DNA of 64,000 nt, from contig NZ_CP107904.1 of assembly GCF_036013975.1 (NCBI RefSeq), positions 1,798,001-1,862,000 of the forward strand. Direction: 5' to 3'. This document shows, in pieces, positions 8,536 through 17,403 of the stretch (position 1 is its first letter; every line of letters begins with the position of its first letter). The DNA comes from Kitasatospora sp. NBC_00458. Its GTDB lineage: Bacteria > Actinomycetota > Actinomycetes > Streptomycetales > Streptomycetaceae. Made by a program: the position numbers and the translations under genes. The notes beneath the pieces are model-generated. The model ran no database searches. It worked only from the letters and a program-made list of their open reading frames with translations, and was not told the DNA's origin.

Positions 8536-9522
8536 CTACCAGGCGTAGTCCTCCGGGGCCGGCTTGTGGCCGGGGAAGAGCTCGTCGAGGCGGGCGAGGA
8601 GGTCGTCGTCGAGCTTGACGTCGAGGGAGTGGACGGCGGCGTCGAGGTGGGCCGGGGTGCGCGGGCCGACGATGGGGGCGGTGACGGCGGGGCGGCTCAG
8701 GAGCCAGGCGAGGGCGAGGTCCGCGGGGTGCTCGCCGACCTCGTCGGCGAGGTCCTCGTAGGCCTGGATGCGCTCGCGGTTGGCGCCGAGGATCTCGCCG
8801 GCGTGCTGGAGGGCGCCGCGGACGAGGCCGCCCTCGCGCTCCTTGCGGATGGCGCCGCTGAGGACGCCGCTGCGGAGCGGGGACCAGGGGAGCAGGCCGA
8901 GGCCGTAGTGCTGGAGGGCGGGGATGACCTCCAGTTCGATGGTGCGGTCGAGCAGGTTGTAGAGGGACTGCTCGCTGACGAGGCCGAGGAAGTGCCGGGC
9001 GCGGGCGGCCTCCTGGGCCTGGGCGATGTGCCAGCCGCCGAAGTTGCTGGAACCGACGTAGATGATCTTGCCCTGGGCGACCAGGACCTCCATCGCCTGC
9101 CAGATCTCCTCCCACGGGGTGTCCCGGTCGATGTGGTGCATCTGGAACAGGTCGATGTGGTCGGTGTTCAGGCGCCGCAGGCTGGCCTCGACGGCGCGGC
9201 GGACGGCGAGGGCGGAGAGCCGGCCCTCGTTCGGCCAGTCGCCCATCGGGGCGTAGGCCTTGGTGGCGAGCACGGTCCGCTCGCGGCGTCCGCCGCCCTG
9301 GGCGAACCAGCGACCGATGATCTCCTCGGTGCGGCCCTTGTGGTTGCCTTCGGCGTCCCGCCCGTAACCGTTGGCGGTGTCGAAGAAGTTGATGCCCCGT
9401 TCGTGGGCGCTGTCCATGATCACATGGGCGTCGGTCTCCTCGGTGTGCGGACCGAAGTTCATGGTGCCCAGGCAGAGTCGGGATACGGTGAGGCCGGTGC
9501 GGCCGAGGTGGGTGTACTCCAT
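8536..9522 (-). CDS. aldo/keto reductase
   Basis: A protein of 328 residues, a TIM-barrel NADPH-dependent carbonyl reductase of the YghZ/Kv-beta-like branch. It shows MEYTHLGRTGLTVSRLCLGTMNFG, the catalytic Asp/Tyr block FFDTANGYG, Lys in LATKAYAPMG, His in LFQMHHID, and the cofactor end VGPRTPAHLDAAV. ATG 9522 was chosen because GGAGGG lies 9 nt upstream (9532-9537) and MEYTHLGRTGL is the family start. Upstream codons would only add a non-conserved 26-residue stretch. It is convergent with the monooxygenase gene, and its physiological substrate is unknown. Confidence 0.95.
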   Translation of the reverse strand: MEYTHLGRTGLTVSRLCLGTMNFGPHTEETDAHVIMDSAHERGINFFDTANGYGRDAEGNHKGRTEEIIGRWFAQGGGRRERTVLATKAYAPMGDWPNEGRLSALAVRRAVEASLRRLNTDHIDLFQMHHIDRDTPWEEIWQAMEVLVAQGKIIYVGSSNFGGWHIAQAQEAARARHFLGLVSEQSLYNLLDRTIELEVIPALQHYGLGLLPWSPLRSGVLSGAIRKEREGGLVRGALQHAGEILGANRERIQAYEDLADEVGEHPADLALAWLLSRPAVTAPIVGPRTPAHLDAAVHSLDVKLDDDLLARLDELFPGHKPAPEDYAW

Positions 9523-9704
9523 GGGGCCCAACCCTCCGACGCACCGGCTGTGGTGTCCAGCACATTTCGCATCGTGGCATCCGGGTACCGCAGGTGCCAC
9601 GGACGCCGCCGGTCACCGACCGCCGTGGGTGGCGAACCTCCTTACGGCCGGGGGCTCGCGAACCGCCGCCAGCGCCCCGCACCGGATCAGGATGGCAGGG
9701 ATAG

Positions 9705-9872
9705 CCGGGGTGGCCTGCTGCATCGGCCGGACTGAACCGGCGCGGCGAATTCCCGCACCTGGCGGCCGCGTTCGCCACCGCCGGGCCGCCGACGAGCGAC
9801 CCGGACGCGACCTTCGACCGGGCGCTGGACCGGGTGATCACGGCCGCGCTCGCCTCCCCGGCGGGCCGGTGA
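9705..9872 (+). pseudogene. remnant of a TetR-type C-terminal domain
   Basis: The frame 9705-9872 reads LNRRGEFPHLAAAF...DPDATFDRALDRVITAAL and ends in TGA. It resembles the last 50 residues of TetR regulators (the R-x-P-x-LAA block, then DxxFxxxLxRVI). There is a stop at 9702, no start codon and no HTH upstream, so this is a decayed end rather than a gene. It sits between the aldo/keto reductase start and the kinase end, and may be what is left of that reductase's regulator. Confidence 0.55.
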
Positions 9873-9900
9873 CGGCCGCCCGCCCGGACCCGCCCGACCG

Positions 9901-11694
9901 TCAGACGCGGCTGCGGGCCGCCTCCTGGCGGCTGCCCGGGACGACCAGCCAGAGCAGCCAGGCGCCGGTGCCGAGGATCAGCATGTTGACGGCGATCTGC
10001 CACGGGAGGCTCCCGAAGCCGGTCTCCCAGTAGCCGAACCAGGCCTCCAGCAGCGAACCGGTCAGGAACCAGAGCCCCACGTCGGCGACGACGGCCACCG
10101 GCCAGACCGCCATCGGGTGCCAGCGCGGGCGCGGCACCGCGTGCACGAGGGCGAGCACGGCCGTGATGCCGAGGGCGGTCGGCACGAAGTCCTGGTCCAC
10201 CCGGTCGAGGTAGTTCCAGGGCAGGGTCGACCCGGTGATCCAGATCAGCGCCATGCAGCCGATGAAGCGCACCAGCATCGCCGACGCGGGGTGCGGCGCC
10301 TGCCGCGCGGCGGTGGCGGCCGGGGCAGCGGCGGCGGCCGTGGGAACGGGCGTGCCGTGGCCGCCCGGGGCCTGCGGCGGGTACCCCTCGGCCGGTGCAC
10401 CGTAACCCGGCGGCGAAGGCGGCGAGCCCGGCGGAGTGCCCGGCGGAGTGCCGTAGCCCGGAGCGGGCGCCCCGTGGCCCGGCTGAGGCGTGCCGTAACC
10501 GCCCTGCGGAACGTAGCCGCCGCCGTAACCGCCCGGGCGGCCCGGACCGCCCGGGGCTCCGTAACCGCCCTCGGAAGCCCCGAAGACCCCGGTCGGCGCC
10601 CCGACACCCCCGGCGCCCCCTGCTCCCCCGACACCGCCGCCGAACGGCTGGGCCGCCCCGGGAACCACCCCGGAAGGCACCCCGGGACCCACCCCCGAAG
10701 CCCCCACCGCCCCCTGAGCCGCCGCCCCCTGAGCCCCCGCCGACTGCCCCGGCACCCACGCCCCGCCGCCCACTGCGGACTGCCACCCGCCGCCCGCCGA
10801 CGGCCCCCCGCCCGCGGCCGTCGGCGTCGGCGCCTCCGCCGGCCGCACCGGCCCCGTCACCACGCCCGTCAGCGCCACCGCCTCCAGCGCGGCGAGCGCC
10901 TGCTCCGCCGTCGGCCGCCGCGCCGGGTCCTTGGCCAGCAGCGCGCCCAGCAGTGGTGTCAGCCCGTCAGCCCGCAGCGGCGGGCGCGGTTCCTTGGTGA
11001 CCACGGCGACGCACAGCGCCCCGAACGTCTCCCCGCTGAACGGCGTCTCGCCCTCGACCGCCGCGTACAGCGTCGTGCCGAGCGACCACAGGTCGTTGGC
11101 GGGCGCCGGCGGCTTCCCCTCCAACTGCTCGGGGGCCATGTAGGCCGGTGTGCCGATCACCGCTCCGGTGCGGGTGAGCGCCGTGGTGGCGTCCGCCATG
11201 TGGGCGATGCCGAAGTCGGTGAGGATGACCCGGTCGCCCATCATGAGGACGTTGTCCGGCTTGAGGTCGCGGTGGACGATCCCGGCCGCGTGGGCCTGCT
11301 GGAGCGCCTTGACCATGGCCGCGCCGATCGCGGCGACCCGCGCCACGGGCAGCGCGCCGTCCCGGGAGATCGCGGCGGCCAGCGAGACACCGGTGACGAA
11401 CTCCATCACGATCACCGGCGAGCCCTCGTGCTCGACGACGTCGTGCACGGTGATGATCCCGGGGTGGTTGAGCCGCGCGGCGGCCCGCGCCTCGCGCAGC
11501 ACGCGCTGGACGAGCTGCTCGCGTTCGGTCTCGGTGACGCCCTGCGGGAGCAGCACCTCCTTCACGGCGACGTCGCGCCCCAGGGTGGTGTCCCAGCCGC
11601 GCCAGACCCGGCCCATGCCGCCCTGGCCGATCAACTCCCGCAGCTGGTAGCGACCCCCGACCAGCGCGCCGTTCTCCCCTGTCACGGAGGTCAC
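9901..11694 (-). CDS. membrane Ser/Thr protein kinase (PknB-like)
   Basis: A protein of 597 residues from GTG 11694. The kinase domain (about 15-275) has the Gly-loop GQGGMGRVW, the ATP Lys in VAVKEV, catalytic HRDLKPDN, DFG, and the PEQ-type APE motif. A Gly/Pro/Ala-rich linker of about 150 residues follows, with PGYGAP-like repeats. The end holds hydrophobic segments (LVRFIGCMALIWITGSTLPW, ITAVLALVHA, VWPVAVVADVGLWFL, ILGTGAWLLWLVV) that should form about four membrane helices. No PASTA domain is present. The start is uncertain: GTG 11685 is also possible, and longer starts would run into the divergent promoter of the serine hydrolase. Targets are unknown. Confidence 0.9.
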   Translation of the reverse strand: MTSVTGENGALVGGRYQLRELIGQGGMGRVWRGWDTTLGRDVAVKEVLLPQGVTETEREQLVQRVLREARAAARLNHPGIITVHDVVEHEGSPVIVMEFVTGVSLAAAISRDGALPVARVAAIGAAMVKALQQAHAAGIVHRDLKPDNVLMMGDRVILTDFGIAHMADATTALTRTGAVIGTPAYMAPEQLEGKPPAPANDLWSLGTTLYAAVEGETPFSGETFGALCVAVVTKEPRPPLRADGLTPLLGALLAKDPARRPTAEQALAALEAVALTGVVTGPVRPAEAPTPTAAGGGPSAGGGWQSAVGGGAWVPGQSAGAQGAAAQGAVGASGVGPGVPSGVVPGAAQPFGGGVGGAGGAGGVGAPTGVFGASEGGYGAPGGPGRPGGYGGGYVPQGGYGTPQPGHGAPAPGYGTPPGTPPGSPPSPPGYGAPAEGYPPQAPGGHGTPVPTAAAAAPAATAARQAPHPASAMLVRFIGCMALIWITGSTLPWNYLDRVDQDFVPTALGITAVLALVHAVPRPRWHPMAVWPVAVVADVGLWFLTGSLLEAWFGYWETGFGSLPWQIAVNMLILGTGAWLLWLVVPGSRQEAARSRV

Positions 11695-11836
11695 CCTAGC
11701 GTCACCGGTCCTCGCCCTTGGCGTCGCGTCGTCAAATCGTTTCCGCTCGCCGCCTGGTAGCGCGTACCGTGACCCGGCCGAAGGATCTCCGCCACGGACC
11801 GGCCCGTGCCCCCTCCCACGAACAGGACGAACCGCC

Positions 11837-12991
11837 ATGCAGCGCCTTCACGGCTGGGCCGACGACAGGTTCGGCGCCGTCGCCGACGCCTTCGCCCGCA
11901 ACCACGCCGACTTCCCCGAGCTCGGCTCCGCGGTCACGGTCTTCGCGGACGGCCGGAAGGTCGTCGAGCTGTGGGGCGGGGTCGCGGACGAGCGCACCGG
12001 GCGGGCCTGGCAGGCGGACACCGTCGTCCCGGTGTTCTCCTGCGCCAAGGGCCTGGTCGCGGTCTGCGCCCACCTGCTCGCCCAGCAGGGCCGGCTCGAC
12101 CTCGACGCGCCGATCGCCCGCTACTGGCCCGAGTTCGCGCGCCACGGCAAGGAGACGGTCACCACCCGGGCGGTGCTCGGCCACCGGGCCGGCATCCCGG
12201 TGCTGGACGCCGTGCTCTCCTTCGACGAGATCGCCGCCTGGACGCCCGTCGTCCGCGCGATCGAGGAGCAGGAGCCGCTCTGGGAGCCGGGCACGGCGCA
12301 CGAGTACCACGGACACGTGTTCGGGTTCGTGGTCGGCGAGGTGATCCGCCGGATCACCGGCCTCGCCCCGAGCCGGTTCTTCCGTGAGGCGGTCGCCGAA
12401 CCGTTCGGCGGACTGGACGCCTGGCTCGGCCTGCCGGAGGCCGAACTGCCGCGCCTGGCCCGGCTGGCGGAGGCCGAGGGCCGCCCTCCGATGCCCGGCC
12501 CCGAGCACCTGCTGACCCGCATCGTGACGATGAACGGCGCGCTGGTCTTCCCCGGCCTGGACGAGCCGCACGGCTGGAACGACCCGGCCGTGCACCGGCT
12601 CGAACTGCCCGGGGCGGGCGCCGTCGCCTCCGCGACCGGCCTGGCGGGCCTGTACGCGGCGGCCGTCACCGGGATCGAGGGCCGGCCGGGCCGCCTCCTC
12701 TCCCCCGCGACCGTGACCGACGCGCTGCGCGAACTGTCTTCCGGCAAGAGCTTCCTGGGCTTCGACGGCGGCTCCCCCTGGGGCTCCGGCGTGGTGCTGG
12801 GCTCGCCCGGGTCCCGCCCGATGCTCGGCGCCCGCAGCTTCGGCAACGAGGGGTCGGGCGGCCAGTTCGCCTTCGGTGACGACGAGTTCGGCATCGGCTT
12901 CGCGTACCTCTCGAACCGCATGATCGGCTACGGCGACGCCCGCGCCGACCGCCTGACCGACGCCGTCCGCACCTCCCTCTGCGCCGCCTGA
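11837..12991 (+). CDS. class C beta-lactamase-like serine hydrolase (EstB type)
   Basis: A protein of 384 residues without a signal peptide, so cytoplasmic. The SxxK motif is in VFSCAKG, the Tyr motif region is HEYHGHVFG, and the third motif region is SFGNEGSGG, a variant of the KTG/HTG box common in esterase-type members. These features point to a beta-lactamase-fold esterase or amidase rather than a true beta-lactamase. It is divergent from the kinase gene. The start ATG 11837 (MQRLHGW) is clear and is preceded by an AGGACGAACC ribosome site. Confidence 0.92.
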   Translation: MQRLHGWADDRFGAVADAFARNHADFPELGSAVTVFADGRKVVELWGGVADERTGRAWQADTVVPVFSCAKGLVAVCAHLLAQQGRLDLDAPIARYWPEFARHGKETVTTRAVLGHRAGIPVLDAVLSFDEIAAWTPVVRAIEEQEPLWEPGTAHEYHGHVFGFVVGEVIRRITGLAPSRFFREAVAEPFGGLDAWLGLPEAELPRLARLAEAEGRPPMPGPEHLLTRIVTMNGALVFPGLDEPHGWNDPAVHRLELPGAGAVASATGLAGLYAAAVTGIEGRPGRLLSPATVTDALRELSSGKSFLGFDGGSPWGSGVVLGSPGSRPMLGARSFGNEGSGGQFAFGDDEFGIGFAYLSNRMIGYGDARADRLTDAVRTSLCAA

Positions 12992-13010
12992 CGGCCGAAG
13001 GCCCGCCGGG

Positions 13011-13061
13011 CGGCCACGGCGGGGGGCGGGGCGGCGGCCGCCCGGCCCCTCGCCGTGGCCG
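13011..13061. terminator. compound hairpin terminator
   Basis: CGGCCACGGCG (13011-13021) pairs exactly with CGCCGTGGCCG (13051-13061) around a GC-rich loop. It begins 19 nt after the serine hydrolase stop. Confidence 0.65.
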
Positions 13062-13235
13062 AGGTGTCGACACGGAAACCCGCGCCCCCGCTCACCGGCA
13101 GGTCGACGGCTTCCGGCACCGGCCCCTGCGAGGATCGAGCGGTCCCGGCGGCACCGCGGCGGGTCCGCCCCCGCTCCACCACCACGACCCCGACCCCGTC
13201 CGCGACCACGACCGGAACAGCGACCGAGAGGGACG

Positions 13236-13718
13236 ATGGCCATGAGCGACCCGGTGTCACCCGACGAGCCCGACCGGGACCCCGACGAGCACGTGCGGTT
13301 CGCGCGCTACCGCCGGGCGTTCGACGAGGTGGCCCCGGAGGACGCGGCCCGTCTCGTCACCCGCGTGCTCACCGATCCCGACCCGGCCGTGGCGAACAGC
13401 GCGGTGTGCGAGTACCTCGATCGGCGCGCCGCCGAACTGCTCACGGACCCCGGCTACCCGGCCTGGTCCCACGAGATGACCGGGCCCGCGTCAGCGGACG
13501 GGTTCACCGCGCGGCGCCTGCGCGAGTGGGACCTGCTCCGGGCCATGACCCTGGAGGAGCCGTGGGACGCCGCGCAGCTCCTCGCCGCGTCGAACTGGCT
13601 GCAGCTCGGCACCGCCGAACGCGCCCCGTCCCGGGCCGCCCTCGAAACCCTCGCCGACGCCGGCCGCACCCGCCGCATCCGCAACACCGCCCGCTCCCAC
13701 CTGCCCCGCTCCCACTGA
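13236..13718 (+). CDS. hypothetical protein
   Basis: A soluble acidic protein of 160 residues (158 if it starts at ATG 13242). It has helical segments HVRFARYRRAFDEVAPEDAARLVTRVL and AELLTDPGYPAWSHEM, then FTARRLREWDLLRAM and a basic C-terminal tail. The pattern of LL, D and W residues resembles HEAT-like helical repeats, but I do not recognise the family. GAGAGGGACG precedes the start. It stands alone between the serine hydrolase and a convergent TPR gene, and codon use is normal for the region. Confidence 0.7.
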   Translation: MAMSDPVSPDEPDRDPDEHVRFARYRRAFDEVAPEDAARLVTRVLTDPDPAVANSAVCEYLDRRAAELLTDPGYPAWSHEMTGPASADGFTARRLREWDLLRAMTLEEPWDAAQLLAASNWLQLGTAERAPSRAALETLADAGRTRRIRNTARSHLPRSH

Positions 13719-13818
13719 CCATCCGCCCGCATCACGCACGGCAGCGCGGCCGTTCCCACGGCGAAGACCGCTTCCGGCAGCCGATCCGCCGTCGTCGCGG
13801 CGCCCGCCCCGGGTCGGT

Positions 13819-14316
13819 CTACTGGGTCTCGTCCAGGTGGTCGGCGTAGTACTCGACCGCCCGGCGGTACTTCTGCACGCCGGGGTCGGCGCTGGTCTCC
13901 CCCGTCACCCGGAGCAGGGTCCGCACCGCCTCGCGGGGCTCGCCGGTGTTGTACAGCGCCATCGCCAGGAAGGTCCGGAGGGCGGCGTCCTCCGGGAACT
14001 CCTCCAGGCCGCGGCGGAGCGTCGCCAGCGACGACTCGTAGCGGCCCAGCACCCGGTAGGTGCTGCCGAGTCCCAGCAGCGCTCCGTGGCGCTCCTCCTC
14101 GGACAGGCCGGAGCCGGCCAGTGCCCGTTCGTAGCAGGGGACGGCCTCGGCCTCCAGTCCGAGGGAGTCGTGCGCCCAGGCCGCCTGGTAGGCGAGCGCG
14201 GCGTCCTGCGGGTACCGGTCCGACAGGCGGATCAGCTGCTCGCACGCCTCCCGGGTGCCCTCCTCCCGGAGCCGTACCGCCTGCGCCAGGGCCGTCGTCC
14301 GCTGCTCGTCGTCCAT
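13819..14316 (-). CDS. tetratricopeptide-repeat protein
   Basis: A protein of 165 residues from ATG 14316 (MDDEQRTTAL). It contains about three TPR-like helix pairs, such as AALAYQAAWAHDSLGLEAEAVPCYERAL, then LLGLGSTYRVLGRYESSLATLRRGLEEFP, then AMALYNTGEPREAVRTLL. TPRs are protein-interaction scaffolds. The C-terminal YRRAVEYYADHLDETQ matches small streptomycete TPR proteins of unknown partner. It is cytoplasmic and monocistronic. Confidence 0.85.
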   Translation of the reverse strand: MDDEQRTTALAQAVRLREEGTREACEQLIRLSDRYPQDAALAYQAAWAHDSLGLEAEAVPCYERALAGSGLSEEERHGALLGLGSTYRVLGRYESSLATLRRGLEEFPEDAALRTFLAMALYNTGEPREAVRTLLRVTGETSADPGVQKYRRAVEYYADHLDETQ

Positions 14317-14422
14317 CCGCCGCACGCTGCCACGACGCCACACGGACCGCAACCGGGTTGTGGTCCGCAGCGTGCGGCGGGGGCGGCGATGTGACGGCGG
14401 GTCGGGCTCCGGCGGTCGGCGG

Positions 14423-15001
14423 TCAGCCGCGGAGCGCCTCGTCGAGCTGTCGGCGGAGCACGGCGGGGCGGGTGCGGCCGGGGGCGCACTCCGGGAACCG
14501 GCCGACCAGTGCGCGGACCGCCGGTGGGGCGTGTTCGGCCGCCCGACGGATCTCCCCCTCCCCCACGGCCGGACCGGCCGGTGCCGCGCCGCCCACCACC
14601 GCCCCTCCGCCCGCCCCTCCGCCCACCGCGCCTGCGCCCGCGGCGAGTTCGAGGGCGAGCGCCGCGTGGACGGCGGGCTCCAGGGCGTGCTTCACCTGGT
14701 GCGGGGTGGCCAGCGGGTGGATGTAGGGGGACGCCGCCGCGTAGCCGGCGGCCCGGGCGGCGGCCGCGGCGGCGGGGTCGTCGACCTCGCGGGCGGCCGC
14801 GAGCGCCGCGTGGGCCCGGGCGCGCAGGAGCGCCGTCCGCCTCCCCTCCCGGGCGAAGGCGCGGGCGCCCTCGACCGCCTCACGCGGCCGGGTGTCACCG
14901 GGTGCCTCCGCCTCGAACAGCGCCAGCGCCCGTTCGGCGCAGTCGGCGGTCCAGAGCGCGAGGAGGCGGCGGTCGTCGTCGCTGATGCTGACCTCGTTCA
15001 C
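14423..15001 (-). CDS. Imm5-like putative immunity protein
   Basis: A helical protein of 192 residues. SISDDDRRLLALWTADCAERAL, then ARAFAREGRR, AAGYAAASPYIHPLATPHQVKHA and a C-terminal PECAPGRTRPAVLRRQLDEALRG correspond to the Imm5-like family found near polymorphic toxins. It is often annotated vaguely in actinomycetes. The start GTG 15001 has AGGA upstream. An Ala/Gly-rich insert (GAGAVGGGAGGGAVVGGAA) is unusual. No toxin gene is next to it, so immunity is only a family-based guess. A 34-bp perfect palindrome lies 25 bp before its start. Confidence 0.62.
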   Translation of the reverse strand: MNEVSISDDDRRLLALWTADCAERALALFEAEAPGDTRPREAVEGARAFAREGRRTALLRARAHAALAAAREVDDPAAAAAARAAGYAAASPYIHPLATPHQVKHALEPAVHAALALELAAGAGAVGGGAGGGAVVGGAAPAGPAVGEGEIRRAAEHAPPAVRALVGRFPECAPGRTRPAVLRRQLDEALRG

Positions 15002-15025
15002 CCGGTCATCCTGCCGGTTCCGGCG

Positions 15026-15059
15026 CCCCGCGTCTCCCGACCGGTCGGGAGACGCGGGG
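15026..15059. repeat. 34-bp perfect palindrome
   Basis: CCCCGCGTCTCCCGACC (15026-15042) is followed directly by its exact complement (15043-15059). It lies in the divergent region between the Imm5-like gene and the gene at 15242. It could be a leader hairpin of the minus-strand transcript or a dimer operator. Confidence 0.85.
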
Positions 15060-15241
15060 AGACGCGGGGCGGGGGCGAGGGCGGGACGAAGGCGGGGAGA
15101 GGGCGGGACGGGCTGGGTCCGCAGCGGCGCCCGAGGGTGATGACACGTCCATCATGCCAGCTCAGCGGGCCCTTTCGTAGGGTCGACGACACACTTCTCC
15201 GACCTTGTCCGGGCCCTTTCCCGACTCCCAGAATCTCCTCC

Positions 15242-16570
15242 ATGACTCCCTCGACGAACATCGACCAGGACGCGGTCCTGCGAGCGCGGACCATGCTGCT
15301 CGGAACCGACCAGCCGAGCCTCGGCCAACAGGTCGGGGCGTACCGGGTGCTGGCGGAGGCCAACCCGTCCGTTCACCTGCCCCGACTCGTGCGGGCGCTC
15401 CTCCGGAGCGGCTGGGCAACGGAGTTGCGCGACCGGCCGGACCTCCGGCTGCCCCTGTTCGCCGAGGCGGCCGCGGCCGCCCGGCGCATCGACGCCGCCG
15501 ACCCGGCGAGGACCAGGCTGCTGGTCGACGCCCTGTCCGGCTACCAGCACCAGCTGTACGCCGCCGGCCGGCGCTCGGAGGGGTTCGCGGTGTGCCGCGA
15601 GATGGCCGAGGCCGGACGGTCGGGCTTCGAACGGGGGCAGGTGGAGAGCCCCGTGCACGGGCACGGCCGGCTGGCGGCCGTCCTCGCCGAGGAGGGCCGC
15701 CACGCCGAGGCGGCGGCGATCCTCGGGAGGGTCGGGCGGAACCGCCGATCGGACGATGCCCAGGACGACACCTTTAGTGCACACTTCTGGAGGGTGGTCG
15801 CCTGGTCGGCCGAACTGGACGCGGCCGGTCTGCACGGGGAGGCCCTGGACGCGTTCGCCGCGCTCGTGGACGACACCCGCGCCGAGCACCGCGTCGACGG
15901 CACCGCGTCCGCCGTCCTCGCCTGGACCCTGGTCCGCCACGCCGAGATGCTGGACGCGGCAGGGCGCGGGCCGGAGGCGGGCACCGCCAGGTCCGAGGCC
16001 CTCGACCTCCTCACCGGGCTGGCCGACTCCGGGGAGCCCGTGAGCTGGAGCAACATCAACGCCTGGTGGGCCGTGCTGCTCTCGCTCTCCGGCCGGCACG
16101 CCGAACCCGCGGGCACGGCCGACGCCCCGGCCCCGCCGTTCGGCCAGGACGAGGACTGGTCACCCGACGTCAGGCAGGTCTACTCCGAGGGCCTGCCCGC
16201 CCTCGAAGCCTCGGTCGGCGAGCTCACCGCCCGCACGGCCGCCCACACCGGTGCGGACGGGTCGGGCTCCTGCCAGCACCTCGCCGAACTCGTCGCCGTC
16301 CAGCGGCGATTGACGATCCGCACGGCGGTGCTCCGGGAGCGGCGATGCTACATCCTTGAGCCGCTGCACACGCTGTTCGACGAAGGTGTGGCACTCGCCC
16401 GACGCCTCTCCGCGACGGCGGAGGCGGCGGACCGGGCCGGCGCGGCGGCGCCCGGAGGGCGGGCCGCGCTCGGCCGGGCCCTCACCGATCGCGCCATGTT
16501 CCGCGTGGCCGCCAAGCAGTACCGCGAGGCCCGCGACGACTTCCGGGAAGCCGTCGGCCTGTTGGGCTGA
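15242..16570 (+). CDS. large helical (TPR-like) hypothetical protein
   Basis: A soluble protein of 442 residues from ATG 15242 (MTPSTNIDQDAVLRA). It is almost all helical, with repeated A-x-x-L-x-x-x-G patterns such as RLLVDALSGYQHQLYAAGRRSEGFAVCREM and LAAVLAEEGRHAEAAAILGRV, that look like TPR units. The end is DRAMFRVAAKQYREARDDFREAVGLL, a classic TPR pair. No enzymatic domain is visible. The Shine-Dalgarno site is weak. Similar proteins in streptomycetes are unannotated, and a scaffold role is all that can be inferred. Confidence 0.75.
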   Translation: MTPSTNIDQDAVLRARTMLLGTDQPSLGQQVGAYRVLAEANPSVHLPRLVRALLRSGWATELRDRPDLRLPLFAEAAAAARRIDAADPARTRLLVDALSGYQHQLYAAGRRSEGFAVCREMAEAGRSGFERGQVESPVHGHGRLAAVLAEEGRHAEAAAILGRVGRNRRSDDAQDDTFSAHFWRVVAWSAELDAAGLHGEALDAFAALVDDTRAEHRVDGTASAVLAWTLVRHAEMLDAAGRGPEAGTARSEALDLLTGLADSGEPVSWSNINAWWAVLLSLSGRHAEPAGTADAPAPPFGQDEDWSPDVRQVYSEGLPALEASVGELTARTAAHTGADGSGSCQHLAELVAVQRRLTIRTAVLRERRCYILEPLHTLFDEGVALARRLSATAEAADRAGAAAPGGRAALGRALTDRAMFRVAAKQYREARDDFREAVGLLG

Positions 16571-16743
16571 CACGGGCGCGGGCGCAGGGGCCTCAGCGTG
16601 GGCCGCAGCGTGGGCCGGGGTGTACGAGGCCGGGGGGTGTACGAGGCCGCGGGCGTGGCGGGGCGCGGGCGCGGCAGGGCGGAAGCCGCAGCCGCGGGGG
16701 ACCGCCCGGAACCGGGGCACACACCGCCCGGGCGCGGGGGCGG

Positions 16744-17097
16744 TCAGGCGGGCTGCCAGAGTTCGATCCGGTTGCCCTCGGGGTCGGTGACCCAGCCGAA
16801 CCGGCCGACGCCCTCCATCTCCTGGGTCTCCCCGGCCACGTCCGCTCCCGCCGCGCGCAGCTGCGCGAGCATCGCGTCGAGGTCGCCGACCCGGAAGTTG
16901 AGCATGGTCTGCTGGGTGCGGGGCCCGAAGTAGTCCGTCCCGGACTCGAACGCCGCGAAGACCGTCGGCCCGGCGCCCTGCTGCCAGAGGCCGTTCTCGT
17001 CGGCGTCCAGGCCCAGGCACTCGCGGTACCAGGCGCCGAGGGACGCCGGGTCGGCGGCGCGCAGGAAGTACCCGCCGATTCCAAGCACTCGTTCCAT
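16744..17097 (-). CDS. VOC (glyoxalase/bleomycin-resistance) family protein
   Basis: A protein of 117 residues from ATG 17097 (MERVLGIGGYFLRAADPASLGAWYRECLGL). It has a single glyoxalase unit with the end block FGWVTDPEGNRIELWQP containing a likely metal Glu. The middle segment DLDAMLAQLRAAGADV is typical. It probably dimerises to form the metal site. Downstream, at about 16620-16650, GTGTACGAGGCCG occurs twice in a GC-rich non-coding stretch. Substrate unknown. Confidence 0.9.
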   Translation of the reverse strand: MERVLGIGGYFLRAADPASLGAWYRECLGLDADENGLWQQGAGPTVFAAFESGTDYFGPRTQQTMLNFRVGDLDAMLAQLRAAGADVAGETQEMEGVGRFGWVTDPEGNRIELWQPA

Positions 17098-17328
17098 GCC
17101 GCCATCCTGCCAGGGCGGCGGGCGGGCGGGCCCGGCACCACACCGTCGCCCGCTGCGCGCGTCCCCGCCCGGCGGCGAGGGGACCGTACGGCCGTCACGG
17201 ACCGTCCGCGGCGGCGGGGACGCGCGGCCGGGCGCGTGCTCCGCTCCCGGGCGGTGAACTCCCCTCGTTCGGGTGGGGTTTGGGCGTTCTCCTGGCGCCG
17301 TGCCCGTTCGCCGCACTACCGTCGCGGT

Positions 17329-17403
17329 ATGACCGACCTTGTCCGCCGTCGTCACGTGGACTACGGCTACATCGCCGGCGCGGGCTGTCCCGCCGGCCAC
17401 TGA
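17329..17403 (+). CDS. 24-residue RHVD-type leader peptide
   Basis: ATG 17329 opens a 24-codon frame ending at TGA 17401-17403. The peptide contains VRRRHVDYGYIAGAGCPAGH. The RRHVD core followed by a single Cys matches the family of short putative leader peptides in actinomycetes (usually RRHVDLxRVxSAxC) that sit in front of sulfur and cysteine genes and are thought to sense translation of Cys codons. Here it lies 106 nt upstream of a beta-carbonic anhydrase start. It is preceded by the promoter-like stretch GCACTACCGTCGCGGT. CGCCCGG/CCGGGCG (17423-17437) can pair just after it. The homology is from pattern memory. Confidence 0.72.
   Translation: MTDLVRRRHVDYGYIAGAGCPAGH

Noticed and set aside
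8327..10786. A long minus-strand frame through the aldo/keto reductase and kinase genes
   Set aside because: It is an out-of-frame reading of two genes with Arg/Pro-rich low complexity, caused by high GC at third positions.
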